Of a DNA stretch of 64,000 bases, positions 37,968-49,534 are shown piece after piece. The DNA comes from Spirometra erinaceieuropaei. Taxonomy: Eukaryota; Platyhelminthes; Cestoda; Diphyllobothriidea; Diphyllobothriidae. The stretch's first letter is position 1, and each line of letters starts with the position of its first letter. The notes beneath the pieces are model-generated. The model had not been told where the DNA came from and made no database searches. It was given only the letters and a program-made list of their open reading frames with translations. The stretch spans positions 70,181 to 134,180 of the forward strand of contig CACRXP010000003.1 of the NCBI GenBank assembly GCA_902702965.1, in the 5' to 3' direction. Both the position numbers and the translations under genes were made by a program.

Positions 37968-39300
37968 ACAGTTCGACCGTCGCAACCGACGATGTCCACC
38001 GTGCACTCCACAGCAAGGTGAGAATATGCACGGTGACTTGCGCGCAAATTAGTCTACAGTGAGTGTAGACTTGCGCAGCATCTACCACACTATCTCCTCC
38101 GCCCTACCTGGGCACGGTGTCGAGACACAGTTAAGAAGACCGGAGGTGAGGGGTGGCTCAGGCGGCTGGCACGACCGGACTCATACCCAGGCGTACCACC
38201 ACACTCTCTATCCCGCAACAAACACTTGACCGGGATTTTAACCAACAACAACAGCACTTTAACGGGTCAGAAGGAGGAGGATGACTTGGCAACCATGCAT
38301 ATGATCTGTATACCCAGTGGGGGGCGTAAGCGCATCTACCGGCGTGGAACCAGATTTCAGAGAACTGCTAGCACTTACCAGGCCGTGAGGGCTATAGTTT
38401 ACTGATCATGGCATGGCAGACGCTCACAAACCTTAAAGCCGAGAAGGGTGATACGCAACCCTGCGCTTAGCCCGGGCCGTCACCCATCAAGGGCCAGGTA
38501 ACTAGTCAGTCATCGACCGAGAGTCTCAACTCATAAAGCACACACGCGCTCCTCACATGCGTGAGAGTGCCAGAGGTTACGTTAAGAAGAAGCCGTTACA
38601 GCCCGGCTCTCCCCACAACTGCTCACAACTGGGAAGACCGCGTGGACTGAGTTAAGGCGTCAGTCGACAGTCTTCTAGGCCACAATGCTTGACGCATCGC
38701 TATAGTCTCAGACTGGGATCACACGTGCGGCAGAGTAGCCGCATGGAGAAGGAGCCGAGAGGCAAACTTCCCACGTGCGTGGAAGGTGGCGATCGAGTGC
38801 TTGCGTTAGGTGGTGTTGTGTGACGCAGGTGCTCGTGAGGGGAGGTGTGGTGTGGTGCAGTTGGCGGTTGTTTACCACAGGTTTTCGTGAATGTGTACGT
38901 GACCTAGCAGACCCATGCGGTGGCTGAACGTGCGGGGGCTGTGAGGGCAGTTGAGTGTGGATTGGTGCTCCAGGCACTGGTTCACCAGTCCTTGTGCAAT
39001 AGATTTTCAAGTGACCAGCTAGGCCGATGCGTGAGATCAGTGCATGGGGACAATGTGGGCAGGATTGGTCGGGAGTGTCAAAGTTGGTTTCAATGGTGAT
39101 GGTGGTGGTGGAGCTGCAGGTGGTCGGTACTCTGGACGATAGGGTGGGGATTTGGCCAGGCATGCTGAGTGTGCAGGGTATGTTAGATGTGTCGAGTCTC
39201 CAGCGAATTCCGCTCTCGTGGACACGCATATGGCCTGGTAGGCCCATGGGGTGAGTGGATGCTCGGAGACAGTGAAGGCAGTGGGGGAGGATGCAGCAGG
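37968..39300 (-). mobile_element. RTE-ZnF copy D: zinc fingers plus 3' UTR only
   Basis: Minus-strand copy with only the distal part of the element. The zinc-finger region is at about 39300-38708 (GLPGHMRVHES; CPHCPHALISRIGLAGHLKIY followed by [11 protein letters not shown]; then the C-terminal tail ending SAPSPCGYSAARV). It is followed by the 3' UTR (38707-37968), with the block ending in a GACATCGTCGG-like motif and GGTCGAACTGTC. No RT or endonuclease is attached. It is the same 3' module as in B, J, K and F. Confidence 0.7.
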
Positions 39301-40219
39301 ACGCACTACTTGGACACAGACATTTTGATCTGCTCCGCAAACCCGTAAAAGCAGTCGACATCACTCTCGGTCACGGCGCAACACCGTCAGCACGCACCCC
39401 GTCCGCGCCAGCGATACTGCCACTCCCGATAACGATGCGGGGTGTCGGCGTTGTCCGACTACTCTGGGCTTGGCTGGGTGATTGTAGCGCACTGAGTACA
39501 CTCATTACTTAGACGTTATAATACAACTGCCACGACTGTTCTGGGGTCCAATAACCGACTGCAGTACTGCTGCGACAAGAACATCGAGGAGATTCAAGGG
39601 TTGCTGCTAGGCAGTAATCATTTCTATGGATCCTGTGAGCATTTTCCAGGTGCTCTTTGGGAATAACCTGACGGCGGCAAAGTAAAAAGCTTCGCAGTTG
39701 TTAAGGCATCCGATCCGTCATAATGTCGCAGTTTTTTTAGCTCAGTTGAATCGAGTCTGCCATCGCAGAGTAAAAGATGTCGTTCTTCTGGACTGACTGT
39801 CTTCATGGTGTCCACTTCATGTCTGCTCAGATGATCAACCGATATCCTCGAACAAAACTAACACTGACCTCACCTCCCCTGGCGGAAGACGAGTATGGTC
39901 GTCAGTAACATAGATGGGTAGACCCGGCCCATAACCGAGTTCCCGTCAGTCTACGAATACGGCGGCTACAATTTCTGGAGAAAAAAACACCTACTTCAGG
40001 AGGTATGAGAACTTCAAGTGGGTCGGCGTCATGCGCTTCTATAGAGTAAATGAAATCGAGAAGCCTGTCACAATTTCCGACTTATCTCCTTACTTCCACT
40101 CTCAGCTAAACCCTTCTCCCGCATTCTTTCTGAAAATGGATGCTGAAAACACCATGGATTCGCTGACAGGATCTTTGTGGGTCCACATTATTTATGGCGA
40201 ATTGACCTCGAATATACCT

Positions 40220-40640
40220 GCCGCTACGAATGGATTGACGTCAGGTTTCTTACTCGCCGTATACTCATAAAAATGCTATTGCGACAGATGAAATTGAAGC
40301 CCTGCCATTGACATTAACTACCCGCCTGGCAGCAAGCTCCGCCATTCCAAGGCTACACGCTCCTGAGCAGCTCTTCTGAGAGCAGATACTGGACCCTCGG
40401 TTCGCTGAGGACTGCGTGCTGAACACGACAAATATATGAGGATGTCACTGCGGGCGCCAACAGACAAGGTGGACGGAAACAACGTCGCAAGGATGCACTG
40501 AAAAATTTATTTGAACAACCGGGTAATTAACCAGGAGTCCTGGACAACTCACATACGGCCGACCGGAATATTTTGCCGTGAAAACTAGGGCCGCAGTCTT
40601 CGATGTCACCTGAGGGAAAGGGGCTCAGAAACAACGCTGA
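40220..40640 (+). mobile_element. RTE-ZnF RT C-terminal fragment
   Basis: Decayed + strand piece: RRILIKMLLRQMKLK (for the GILSIHAMLRQVQLR block), then DVTAGANRQGGRKQRRKDALK (for DVATGSRRQGG-RRYKDTLK), and a basic tail NNAEKRN. Both blocks lie C-terminal to the RT palm in this family. An internal deletion and stops separate them. Confidence 0.55.
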
Positions 40641-41104
40641 AAAGCGAAACTGAAATTCCTGACCGCGACGCTGTTAACTTCGGGTCCCTTCCTATGTATC
40701 GGTACTGTCAACATGTGTTCATGCCTACCGTTGGCGTTGTTTGACGCCTTTATATTCATCGTCGAGGCACCACTAACGGAGTGGACACCGCGCCGGGCAA
40801 CATTGTGCACTCAGACCAGCATCTTCCCGCTTGGTGCATTAGGGTCAGAAATCCCGGCTCTTGGTCTTGAGAACGTCCAACATTTCAAGAACTTGGCATG
40901 GAAGCCCGATCCCACCCAAGGACACCTTTTCTGGCTAAAAGGGCTCCACAGTTCAATGATTCGTGGTAAATGTACTGCTACTAGCCACGACCGTTATTTA
41001 TGCAAATACCTGTTGGAAGGGCACCGTCAGTTTGAATCATTTCATTTTATCGGATACAGTGGATGACCGATCACATGAAATGTTAGCCTAGATTTCGAAA
41101 TGTG

Positions 41105-41640
41105 TCTTCGATCAGGAAGGATTGCTTCGATGGGGTTATAATAATGATTATCATGCGGCATAATCTCACGATACTTCGGACTTGCCAAAATTTTGGTTTT
41201 TAAATGCACTTTGCGACCTCCTTTGAAAAACGTACTCGGTAAGAAATGGCTAATCACTTGGTAAGAAATGGCTACTTAAGTAATACGGATTTTCCACTCT
41301 GATTTTTGATGGCCTTATAGATTGAGATATATTTTGTAAAAAATACACAAAATATGCTTTCTTCTTATTTGATAGCAAATCACATCATCTTCAAATTTTA
41401 TACTTGAAGAAGGGGTATATTTAGGTTTGGAAGAAGTTCCCAAATTCCCGAATTTGATCATGCGTTGCACTACCGTTTAACGATTTCATTCTGCAAGGTG
41501 TATACTTTCTGCGTAGAGAAAATTATATATTCCTCCACGCCTTTGGGAAAATACCGTGTAGAGTTCATAAAAATTTGCCATGGAGGCGGAATATTTTGTG
41601 CACTTCATGCCCAGCATCAATAAATGGACAAGTACGATGT
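41105..41640 (+). mobile_element. foldback-element relative
   Basis: Shares with 2762-3525 the outer motif (GATTATCATGCGGCATAATC), the CTCGGTAAGAAATGGCTA block, and, in the opposite orientation, an internal block near 41610-41640 (ATCAATAAATGGAC). A local tandem duplication of GGTAAGAAATGGCTA lies at 41238-41273. The second inverted end is not clear. Confidence 0.4.
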
Positions 41641-43022
41641 TGTATGAAGGGACGTTGCGGTCTTAAGAAATCTCATAAATGGAAACTTTTTAGAACCGAT
41701 AAGTACTCTTTTTTCGAGTACGAAGTATGACTTCTTGTAATCCGCAGACAACAATCCGACGCCTGATAATGAGGCCTAAGTCCCCCCTGCGACGAGGTGA
41801 AACGACAAACGCTTTCTGTTGGATTCAGTGTATAGCCTCTATGAAGTTAACCACGTTGCAGACACTTTTTGGTGAATAAAGATTTGTCAGAACATACTCC
41901 CGGCCCACTGCCTCTGGTGGCGGAACACTTCTCAGTTTCAAGTCGCGCTCGCTTTCCGGGACGCTGAAATTCTAGCCATAAAGAATGGCCATGTGGCGAG
42001 AAAAACATTTGGCGAGCTCTCGTCGACAGTTACGTGACTATTCCTGTCGCCTACAAAGCCGTCTGTATACAGCTAAGCCCACGGACTCGCTGACGGGAAT
42101 CGAAGAGGACTCAAATCGGACACGAATGTGGCCGGACATTGTTCCGTATAGAATGGAAGTGCAGCAGTCAACGTTGTCGTGGAACTTGCTGCCTGTCCGA
42201 ATGACAACGAGAGCAATTCATGGATGGAAAGGAAATTGACAACCGTGAGATGACAACCACAGTAGATGCAAGCCACATGGATTCTTTATTTTTTGTTGCC
42301 TGAAGCGTGCCAAGAGAAGGGTTCTTTCAGGGAAAACCTAGTACCCCTGAAGTTCTGATGCCGTCGTTAAAGAATGTGCAAGAATTAGTTGTTTGGAGAG
42401 AAATTGTGCACGTCAGCATTTGCAGCAAACTTGTGAGACACATAATTGCACCACATAACGTAGCACATTTCCCCCAACAGTGTTAAGACGGACTGGGCGA
42501 CCAAAGAGATGTGTCAAAGTTTTTATATTTTTGCATTTGTCTTAAGCAGGCTCCAAGAGCGTCTATAATCCACGAATCACTTTAAAATGCGCTTTTGGAT
42601 CAGACATAGTGGTTTTCTTGCAATTCCTCGCGGAATAAACAGTCTCGGTTTCGTTCAAAAGTTCTGAAAATCGTTTTTTTAATACAAAACAGTCGTCTGC
42701 AAAATAAAAGTCTGTAATTCTGCCTGCGCACGTTTGTGATGCTATTGAGAAAGAATAAGGATTTCGAGCGCGACTACTTCACACAAGACAGACTTTGTAA
42801 AACTTACGTCTTTGCGATGTACGGAAATTTCAGGGTGATTCATTAACCGGCCCACTCTGGCGGAGGATGTTGGTAGAAGTTGAGGAACGCCTTTCACCAA
42901 CACCATGAATTATAGCATCTTACGCTCATTCCGATAGATCGCTAGTTCTCCAGTTCTCTTCTGGCGATCTTCTGCATGATCTATTGCACCTCATGCTCAC
43001 TCTCTTGTTTCTGTGTTTACAG

Positions 43023-43571
43023 TCACGTCTGCGGAATGAGCATCCGGAACAGCAACGCCTGCGAGATATTGCTCGGCAGTTGGCCAATGAAAACTATGAA
43101 CGTGAGCAACGGCGTCAGGCGAATTTAACCGCACTCAGCGCCATCGGGGATCCGCGCAAGTCGAAACCTAGCTTGTCCAACCCTGATCGGAGCCTGGTTA
43201 CCTCGCGACTCTCGACGTTAGGTGCTGGCGGTGACCTGACTGGCTCACAAATATCAGGCATGCCGCAAGGGAGTCGTCTTTCCCTCGTAAATGCTTCTCA
43301 ACTTCGCCTTCTCCAAACTAACGTCGCCGCCTCCACGTCATGTCTCGGTCTGGCCAGCAAGCCGGGTGCTCTCAGCCGGGTGGGCTCTAGCGGCTCCGGT
43401 CTGGCCAGCCGGCCCCTCTCGGCCTCCACCGGGTTTGCTCCATCCTCCAGTTTCAATCTGGCCGCGAGCCTTCGTGCCCGAAAGGCAGGTCTGCGAGACT
43501 TGCAGCTGGTCCTCTCTAAGGATGGCAAACTCTGTCGGTCAAAGACTTACTTCAAGTCCTTTTGGAGATGA
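43023..43571 (+). CDS. TAF4: TAF4 exon 4: C-terminal region and stop
   Basis: Follows acceptor TTTACAG (AG at 43021-43022) in phase 0 and ends with TGA at 43569-43571; encodes residues 538-719. It starts SRLRNEHPEQQRLRDIARQ and continues EQRRQANLTALSAIG, the signature of the TAF4 C-terminal conserved domain (usually ANLTALAAIG followed by a basic stretch, here DPRKSKP). A Ser/Leu-rich spacer follows. The protein ends with LRDLQLVLSKDG and SKTYFKSFWR, matching the LRDL...YKAF terminus of animal TAF4. The match at both ends makes this the true 3' coding exon. Confidence 0.92.
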   Translation, partial: SRLRNEHPEQQRLRDIARQLANENYEREQRRQANLTALSAIGDPRKSKPSLSNPDRSLVTSRLSTLGAGGDLTGSQISGMPQGSRLSLVNASQLRLLQTNVAASTSCLGLASKPGALSRVGSSGSGLASRPLSASTGFAPSSSFNLAASLRARKAGLRDLQLVLSKDGKLCRSKTYFKSFWR

Positions 43572-44280
43572 TAATTTGCATATTGCACCTCCATCAAGTT
43601 GGTTGTGGATATTTTCTCTCAACCCCCTCTCTGGAGCACTTTTGCGGCCTTGTCGTTTTGAGCTCTGTTTTCCATCTTTCACACACGCACGCACATACAC
43701 GGAGAATTCAGAAGCACACCGCCCCCGCGCGTGCTTCTGTGGACCACCAGGCCAACACTCACACGAGGCTGTGCCTTTGTCAGTTCTAATGCACACACAA
43801 ACGCCAATTATTACGGTCACTATCCCGCTCTATTTCCACCCTATAGTCCCCTGGCTTTTAGTGCCTGCCAGCTAGGTACAGTTTCGGGAAATGTGTACAT
43901 TTAAGAAGAAACAGAGCCGCACACGGTCGCCTGCCCTGAGCAGTGCGGGTTCATTTACCTGTCTGTGTTTGTGTGCGTGTGATCTTTGGGTGATGATTAT
44001 CTCCACCCTGGCGGGCGACTGCACTGTGTACATATCTGCTCTTTGCGACTTCTTTCTATTCTGCCTTGGCGTCGCCCCTGCCGCCACTGTTTATATTGTG
44101 TATAGCCTTCCCACCCCCGGTCTCAGTCTTGATACTGTATCCATTCAACAGTTGGCTTCCACACACACTCAGTCTGTTCCTCTTTGTATCAAACACCACC
44201 CCCCCAAACCTGCTCGAGTTTTGCGCAATCTTTTTTTACAAAATTTTAAAAGAAATTAAACTATCCATCACTGACCTCTG
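43572..44280 (+). other. probable TAF4 3' UTR
   Basis: Sequence after the TAF4 stop, rich in CA/GT runs and pyrimidine tracts. The open frames on it (for example 43562-43789 and 43891-44259) are chance frames in low-complexity sequence. A candidate poly(A) signal lies at 44255-44260. Confidence 0.5.
44255..44260 (+). terminator. candidate poly(A) signal (ATTAAA)
   Basis: ATTAAA, the commonest variant of AATAAA, about 690 bases after the TAF4 stop in an A-rich stretch. No transcript evidence is available, so this is only a candidate. Confidence 0.3.
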
Positions 44281-45246
44281 AATGTTTGCCAGTTTTTTAT
44301 TATCAAGTCTGCCACGGACGTGTTTTTCGGTAGACCAGGTAGCACTCTGAAGGGTTTAATGGACGTTGTGTGTCTGTCATCCACTGGCTTCTTGTTTTGT
44401 TAGCCTGCATTTGTCTTGGGAGGACAGCATTCGGTTTCCGGCCGTCGTCTACGCGACCCGTGAGCGAGTCTCACAGAACCCTGTCCAAGATTGCGTAGTG
44501 CAATTTGAGATGCGAAGTTCCTTGGTGATTCTGGAAAACCGATTATCCGAAGGCGTCCCCGCGACAGTTTCTATCCGGTAGAATGCTGGCTTTTGACTGG
44601 ATACCTTTTCAACTACGCTATGCATTCGGGAAAAGTGCCGCTTAAGTAATGTGCACTTTTCCATCTGCGATGGCTATACAAATCTAGTCAAATCTTATAG
44701 GAGAGTTCCAGAAAAGCACTTCTCTCCAGGTCGCTACTAGCCAGCTGTGTGTAGGTTATGCTTAACTCCCGTCCAGTTATTCTCAGGACACTGGATGAGC
44801 GGGGGATTGAAGTTTCATGGGTGTGCGTCACGTCACGCCTCGCGTTAGGGAAGCCCAACCCAATGGACGCACATACTATGCCGTGTTCCCACTGATGCGT
44901 TTACGGGCTCACTTACATATATAAACGCCGTTCTAGCATACCAATGAGCACTGGGATTAAGCAGGCTCACCGCTTGAGCAAGACATGCACTCTCACGCTA
45001 CTTTATGGGACTTTTAGCCCTTTGATGATTTCCACCAACCGCAGGTTAGGAGAATCTGTGGCTTTTACCCGAGTACGGTTGACTATCAAGCCTTGTATAA
45101 GTATGGCACACCGGTCTCCCCTGTCTTTGCCGGTAATTTTTATCGGTTATTGGTAGTTGTGCGATCTGCGGGAGCTCTGGACTTGGATCCTTATGGAAAA
45201 ACACAACACTGGCGTTACATCTCGCAGCCAGAATGAAGCACTTGAC
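44281..45246. other. no gene seen; possible foldback fragment
   Basis: Region between the TAF4 3' end and the retrotransposon nest. A short piece at about 44620-44660 (CTTAAGTAATGTGCACTTTTCC) resembles 41270-41300 and may be foldback-element debris. Nothing else is recognised. Confidence 0.4.
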
Positions 45247-46005
45247 AGTTTGAATGTCGCGAGCGATTGTGTCCACCGTGTGTCCCGCGGCATGGCAAGT
45301 GCAGGTACGGTGAATAGTGCGTGAATTAATTTATGATGGCAGCGGACTTGCGCTGCACCTACCGCACCCTCTCCTCCTTCACCCAACCGAACCCAGTGTG
45401 AAAACAAAGTCTAGAGGACCAGAGGCCAAGTCGGGCGCAGTAACTTACAAGGCAAGACATCCTGTCTACGCGTATCATATGTCTGATTCGCGCTCAAAGA
45501 ACCAGGGTTTCACAGAAACAGGGGGGTTCGGAACCAGGCTGAGTGGAAGTGACATAGAGACCACATGAAAGTGCCATTGCAGCCTAGTTCTCCACTCGGA
45601 GAGGACAACCGAGTTATCCTGTCAGCAGTCTTCAAATCCAACGGCTTTTAGCGCATCGTGATAGTTTGGAAGGTCGTGGGATTGTTTATTGTATATGCGC
45701 TGAGTGCCGTGTGTCCGGAGTCCCCAGAGTCGACCTCTTTCATATCCTAGGCACTAGTGCACTGTCCTGGTGCAGGCATTGGACGCCGGTAGTTGACAGG
45801 GCTGTACAGTCTGTCGACGCGTGCCACACACGACCTGGCCGCTGCATAACGCACCAAACGTTCGCGAAAGGGGAGTGGGAGGCTTGGGTCTTACATGCGT
45901 TTGAGTGCCACGACGACCATATGGAGAAGGAGCCGAGGATAGGCCCCTCACTTACGTTAGGGGTGCCTATCCCGTGCCCGTGGTGAGTGATGTGGGTGGG
46001 GTTCG
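45247..46005 (-). mobile_element. RTE-ZnF copy G, 3' portion (tail and 3' UTR)
   Basis: Minus-strand 3' UTR of the RTE-ZnF family (about 45950-45247), preceded by the last codons of the zinc-finger ORF (about 46005-45905), recognised by the block ending CCTCGGCTCCTTCTCCATA. The 3' end is near 45247, where the conserved GTCGAACTGT-like terminus reads TTCAAACTGTCAAG. At about 46006 the sequence switches abruptly to RT sequence of another copy. I infer this is the 3' part of the older element at 50830-54200, interrupted by copy F. Confidence 0.55.
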
Positions 46006-47300
46006 TATCCCTGCTTCACTCCGTTGGTCACTGCGAATGCCTCTGAGACAGCTCCGCTGTCCGTGACTCGCACCATCATACCGTCGTGCAGCTGACGCAC
46101 CATCTGGATGAATCGCTCGGGACAGCCGAATTTCTGCATGATCTTCCACAGTCCACGATTCACCGTGTCGAAGGCTTTCGTCAGGTCTACGAAGGTGGGT
46201 CTACAGGTGGGTCAGCATCTGGCACCTCTCCTGAATTTGACGGGCAGCGAAGATCATATCCGTGGTCCCGCGATGACGACGGAAGCCGCACTGGCTTTCC
46301 GGTAGAAGGCTCTGTTCCAGAAGATTATTCCGTCGGTTGAGGAGGATGCGAGCGAAGATCTTCCCGGCGATGTTCAGCAAGCAGATGCTACGGTGATTGT
46401 CGCAGAGTTGGCGGTTCGCTTTTCGCTTGTATAGATGCACGATGATTGCGTCTTTGAAATATTGCGGGACTTCGCCTTGACGCCACATCTCCTGGAAGAG
46501 CGCAGTCAGGTGGTCCCTTAGTTGGGGACCACCGTGCTTGTAGACCTCAGCAGGGATCGCCTCCGATCCGGGCGCTTTCCCGCTGTAGAGCTGCTACACG
46601 GCCCTGATGGTTTCCTGAAGAGATGGCGGGAGGTTGAGGTCCACGTTGGTCTCTACTTGCGGCAAGCGGACGAGTGCGGCGTCAGAGATGGTGCAGGGGC
46701 GGTTAAGGCCGCCTCGGAAGTGCTCGGCCCATCGCTGTAGAATTCGTGTCTTCTCCGTCAGGAGGGTACTGCCATCGGCGCTGAGGAGAGGAGCGGTGCT
46801 TTCGTCGGCGGACCGCAGACAGCTTTGATCGCGGAGAAGGAGTGCTTCCATTCGTTGCGGTCCGCGTATCCTTGGATCTCCTCAGCTTCGCGAGCAGTCC
46901 AGGCGTCCTGCATCTCGCGCAGTCGTTGCTGAAGGTGGCGGCGACTGCGGTAGAAAGTAGCTCTGTTGTCGTCGGGGGGGGGGTGGTCTACGTAGGCTTT
47001 ATGCAGGCGGTTCTCGGCGAGCAGGTTGCTGATGACGGTGTCGTTGCCATCGAACCAGTCCTGGTGTTGGCGGCGTGCGCGACCGAGGACGGCTAGCGCC
47101 GTCGACCGGACTGTGTCCCGCAGTTGACACCAGTGGTTTTCCACGGAGGCTTTCTCGGCAGCGGCGGCGTCGGCAGCGATTGGAAGGTTGTCTAGCCGTT
47201 GAGCTAGCTCATTGCTGAAATGGAGATGGTGAGCGGACAAGGACAACAAGGCAATATTCATCTTACCTGGGGGTCGCTTACCTTGTGGTCTCCTGCGAGG
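46006..47300 (-). mobile_element. RTE-ZnF copy F, inverted upstream RT segment
   Basis: Minus-strand segment covering the post-endonuclease linker through the RT palm. From 47300: RRRPQGKRPPGK, LNIALL-like start (47261), HHLHFSNELAQRLDNLP, QDWFDGNDTVISNLLAENRLHKAY, LLSADGSTLLTEKT, IPAEVYKHGG, FKDAIIVHLYKRK, LLPESQCGFRRHRGTTDMIF, then FIQMVRQLHDGMMVRV and SEAFAVTNGVKQG at about 46010. Only a few frameshifts and stops occur. It stops exactly where the + strand segment at 47305 resumes the RT (next block, TLFSLMFSAML). This arrangement is what a 5' inversion during LINE insertion produces. Confidence 0.7.
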
Positions 47301-47311
47301 CTATAGGCGAA

Positions 47312-48968
47312 TACGCCTACCCTCTTTAGTCTTATGTTCTCTGCCATGCTGATGGACGCCTGCCGTGATGAACGCCCTGGGATCCTCATCGCCTACAGGA
47401 CGGACGGCCGCCTTTTGAATCAACGTCGGATGCACCTCCAATCACGCGTATCCACAACCCCCGTTCACGAACTTCTCTTCGCCGACGACTGCGCCCAGAG
47501 CACCACCTCGAAAGAGGACATGCAACGGAGCATGGACCTCTTCTCCGCCGCCTGCTAGAACTTCGCTCGGGTCATCAACGCGCAGAAGACGATGGCCATA
47601 CATCAACCGCCACCCAACACAGCCGCTCCTCCCAACGCGTCGCTAATCAACGTGAACGGAACCCAACTGCAAGTGGTGGGAAACTTCCCGTACCTGGGCA
47701 GCACCCTCTCCTGTAACACCAAAATCGATGACGAAGTCGCTCGCAGGATCTCGAAAGCCAGTCAAGCCTTCGGCCGCCTCCAAAGCACAGTTTGGAATCG
47801 TCACGGTCTCCAACTGAGCACGAAGCTGAAGATGTATAAGGCCGTCATCCTGCCGACGCTGCTGTACGGAGCGGAGACTTGGACAGTGTACACAAAGCAG
47901 GCACGCCGACTGAACCACTTCCACCTTAGTTGTCTTCGTCGCATCCTGAGGCTGAGCTGGCAGAATCGCATCCCCGACACTGACGTACTGGAACGGACGG
48001 GAATCCTCAATATCTACACCATGTTGAGACAAATGCAGCTGCGTCGGAGCGGCCACCTGGTGCGCATGGACGACGAGCGACTACCCAAACGACTCATCTA
48101 CGGAGACGTCGCGACGGGTTCTCGCTGCCAAGGAGGCCAAATTCGTCGATACAAGAATACTCTGAAGTCCTCCCTGAAGCGTCTGCAAATTAACCCGACC
48201 AAATGGGAAGAGCTCGCCCTCGACCGACCGACCTGGAGAAGGACAGTGAAGACAAGCGCTGCGATCCATGAAGCCAACCGCATCGCCGCTGCCAAAGTGA
48301 AACGCGAAGCACGCAAATCACAGCTGCGCTCACTCCGCAACGCCGACTCACAACCGCTTCCCACGTGTCCTCGGTGTCAACGCACATTCGGGGCACGAAT
48401 TGGACTCATTGGACACCTTCGGGTCAACTGTACCTCTCGGACCGCACTATCAGCCGTCCCTCCGCCCGCCTCTTCCTCGTCCTCTCCGCCGTCAACTAAC
48501 TTTGACTACTCTTCTGAACCACCACTTCCATCCTCCTCCACGCCAGCCTTCTCCTCCTCTTCCTCCTCCCCCCCCTCCTCGTCCTCCAACTTTTCCTCCT
48601 TCTCCTCCATAGCACCAACGACGGCCGTTCTGGCGGCTGTCACGCACGACAACACCGCACACATCCCCGACACTACAACAGACACCACGCCTACAACCTC
48701 CGACTCCAGAGGTGAGGACCAGGACTACACCTGCCCTCATTGCGATCGCACCTTCACCTCACACATCGGCCTGGTCGGCCACTTGCGAATCCATCCCACA
48801 GAGACTGGCGAACCAGTGCCTGGAGCACCAACCTACACCCACCGCACTCGCCTCCACTGCCACACTGCCCTCGCCCCTTCACGCATCGCATGGGCCTATT
48901 CGGCCACATGCGCATTCACGACGATCTGCGGTAGACAACCGCCGACTACACCACACCGTTACACCCTC
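47312..48968 (+). pseudogene. RT C-terminal half plus zinc fingers (copy F ORF)
   Basis: Open frame from LFSLMFSAMLMDACRDERPG with one in-frame TAG at 47556-47558, then open again from 47559 into the gap. Visible: LLFADDCAQSTT (RT catalytic FADD), [60 protein letters not shown] block ([17 protein letters not shown]), [10 protein letters not shown]. The first C2H2 finger is at about 48361-48435 ([22 protein letters not shown], last position Cys). A Ser/Pro-rich spacer is followed by a second finger at about 48730-48793 ([18 protein letters not shown], then [11 protein letters not shown]). After that the frame slips, with further finger sequence continuing in frame +1 ([13 protein letters not shown]). 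Intact elements use this for target-primed reverse transcription; the role of the fingers is unknown. Confidence 0.75.
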
Positions 48969-49494
48969 NNNNNNNNNNNNNNNNNNNNNNNNNNNNNNNN
49001 NNNNNNNNNNNNNNNNNNNNNNNNNNNNNNNNNNNNNNNNNNNNNNNNNNNNNNNNNNNNNNNNNNNNNNNNNNNNNNNNNNNNNNNNNNNNNNNNNNNN
49101 NNNNNNNNNNNNNNNNNNNNNNNNNNNNNNNNNNNNNNNNNNNNNNNNNNNNNNNNNNNNNNNNNNNNNNNNNNNNNNNNNNNNNNNNNNNNNNNNNNNN
49201 NNNNNNNNNNNNNNNNNNNNNNNNNNNNNNNNNNNNNNNNNNNNNNNNNNNNNNNNNNNNNNNNNNNNNNNNNNNNNNNNNNNNNNNNNNNNNNNNNNNN
49301 NNNNNNNNNNNNNNNNNNNNNNNNNNNNNNNNNNNNNNNNNNNNNNNNNNNNNNNNNNNNNNNNNNNNNNNNNNNNNNNNNNNNNNNNNNNNNNNNNNNN
49401 NNNNNNNNNNNNNNNNNNNNNNNNNNNNNNNNNNNNNNNNNNNNNNNNNNNNNNNNNNNNNNNNNNNNNNNNNNNNNNNNNNNNNNNNNNNNNN
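48969..49494. other. assembly gap (526 N)
   Basis: A run of N inside the zinc-finger region of RTE copy F, directly followed by an ACC microsatellite. The true length and content are unknown. Reading frames that span it are artefacts. Confidence 0.98.
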
Positions 49495-49534
49495 ACCACC
49501 ACCACCACCACCACCACCACCACCACCACCACCA
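49495..49534. repeat. ACC microsatellite
   Basis: About 13 uninterrupted ACC units at the right edge of the gap. Sequence after it (AACACTCACCCACCGCAAGC) matches the C-terminal part of the RTE zinc-finger ORF, where other copies have ACATCAACATCA-like repeats, so this is probably an expansion of a repeat native to the element. Confidence 0.9.

Larger units (their letters stand above)
31128..43022 (+). other. TAF4 intron 3 (11.9 kb)
   Basis: Large GT...AG intron joining residues KAAK and SRLRNEHPEQ, a junction that is contiguous in other TAF4 proteins. It holds foldback-element fragments (31268-31340, 41105-41640), a second-family RTE remnant (33250-33720), and RTE-ZnF pieces at 37250-37520 (+), 37968-39300 (-) and 40220-40640 (+). 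The remaining stretches (31341-33249, 33721-37249, 41641-43022) show nothing else apart from a hairpin at 35760-35796. Confidence 0.75.

Noticed and set aside
43562..44281. Several overlapping open frames after TAF4
   Set aside because: They lie in CA/GT-rich sequence after the TAF4 stop, overlap on both strands and have no domain; treated as 3' UTR.
48400..48740. Pro- or Gly/Val-rich open frames on both strands
   Set aside because: They are other-frame readings of the Ser/Pro spacer between zinc fingers of copy F.
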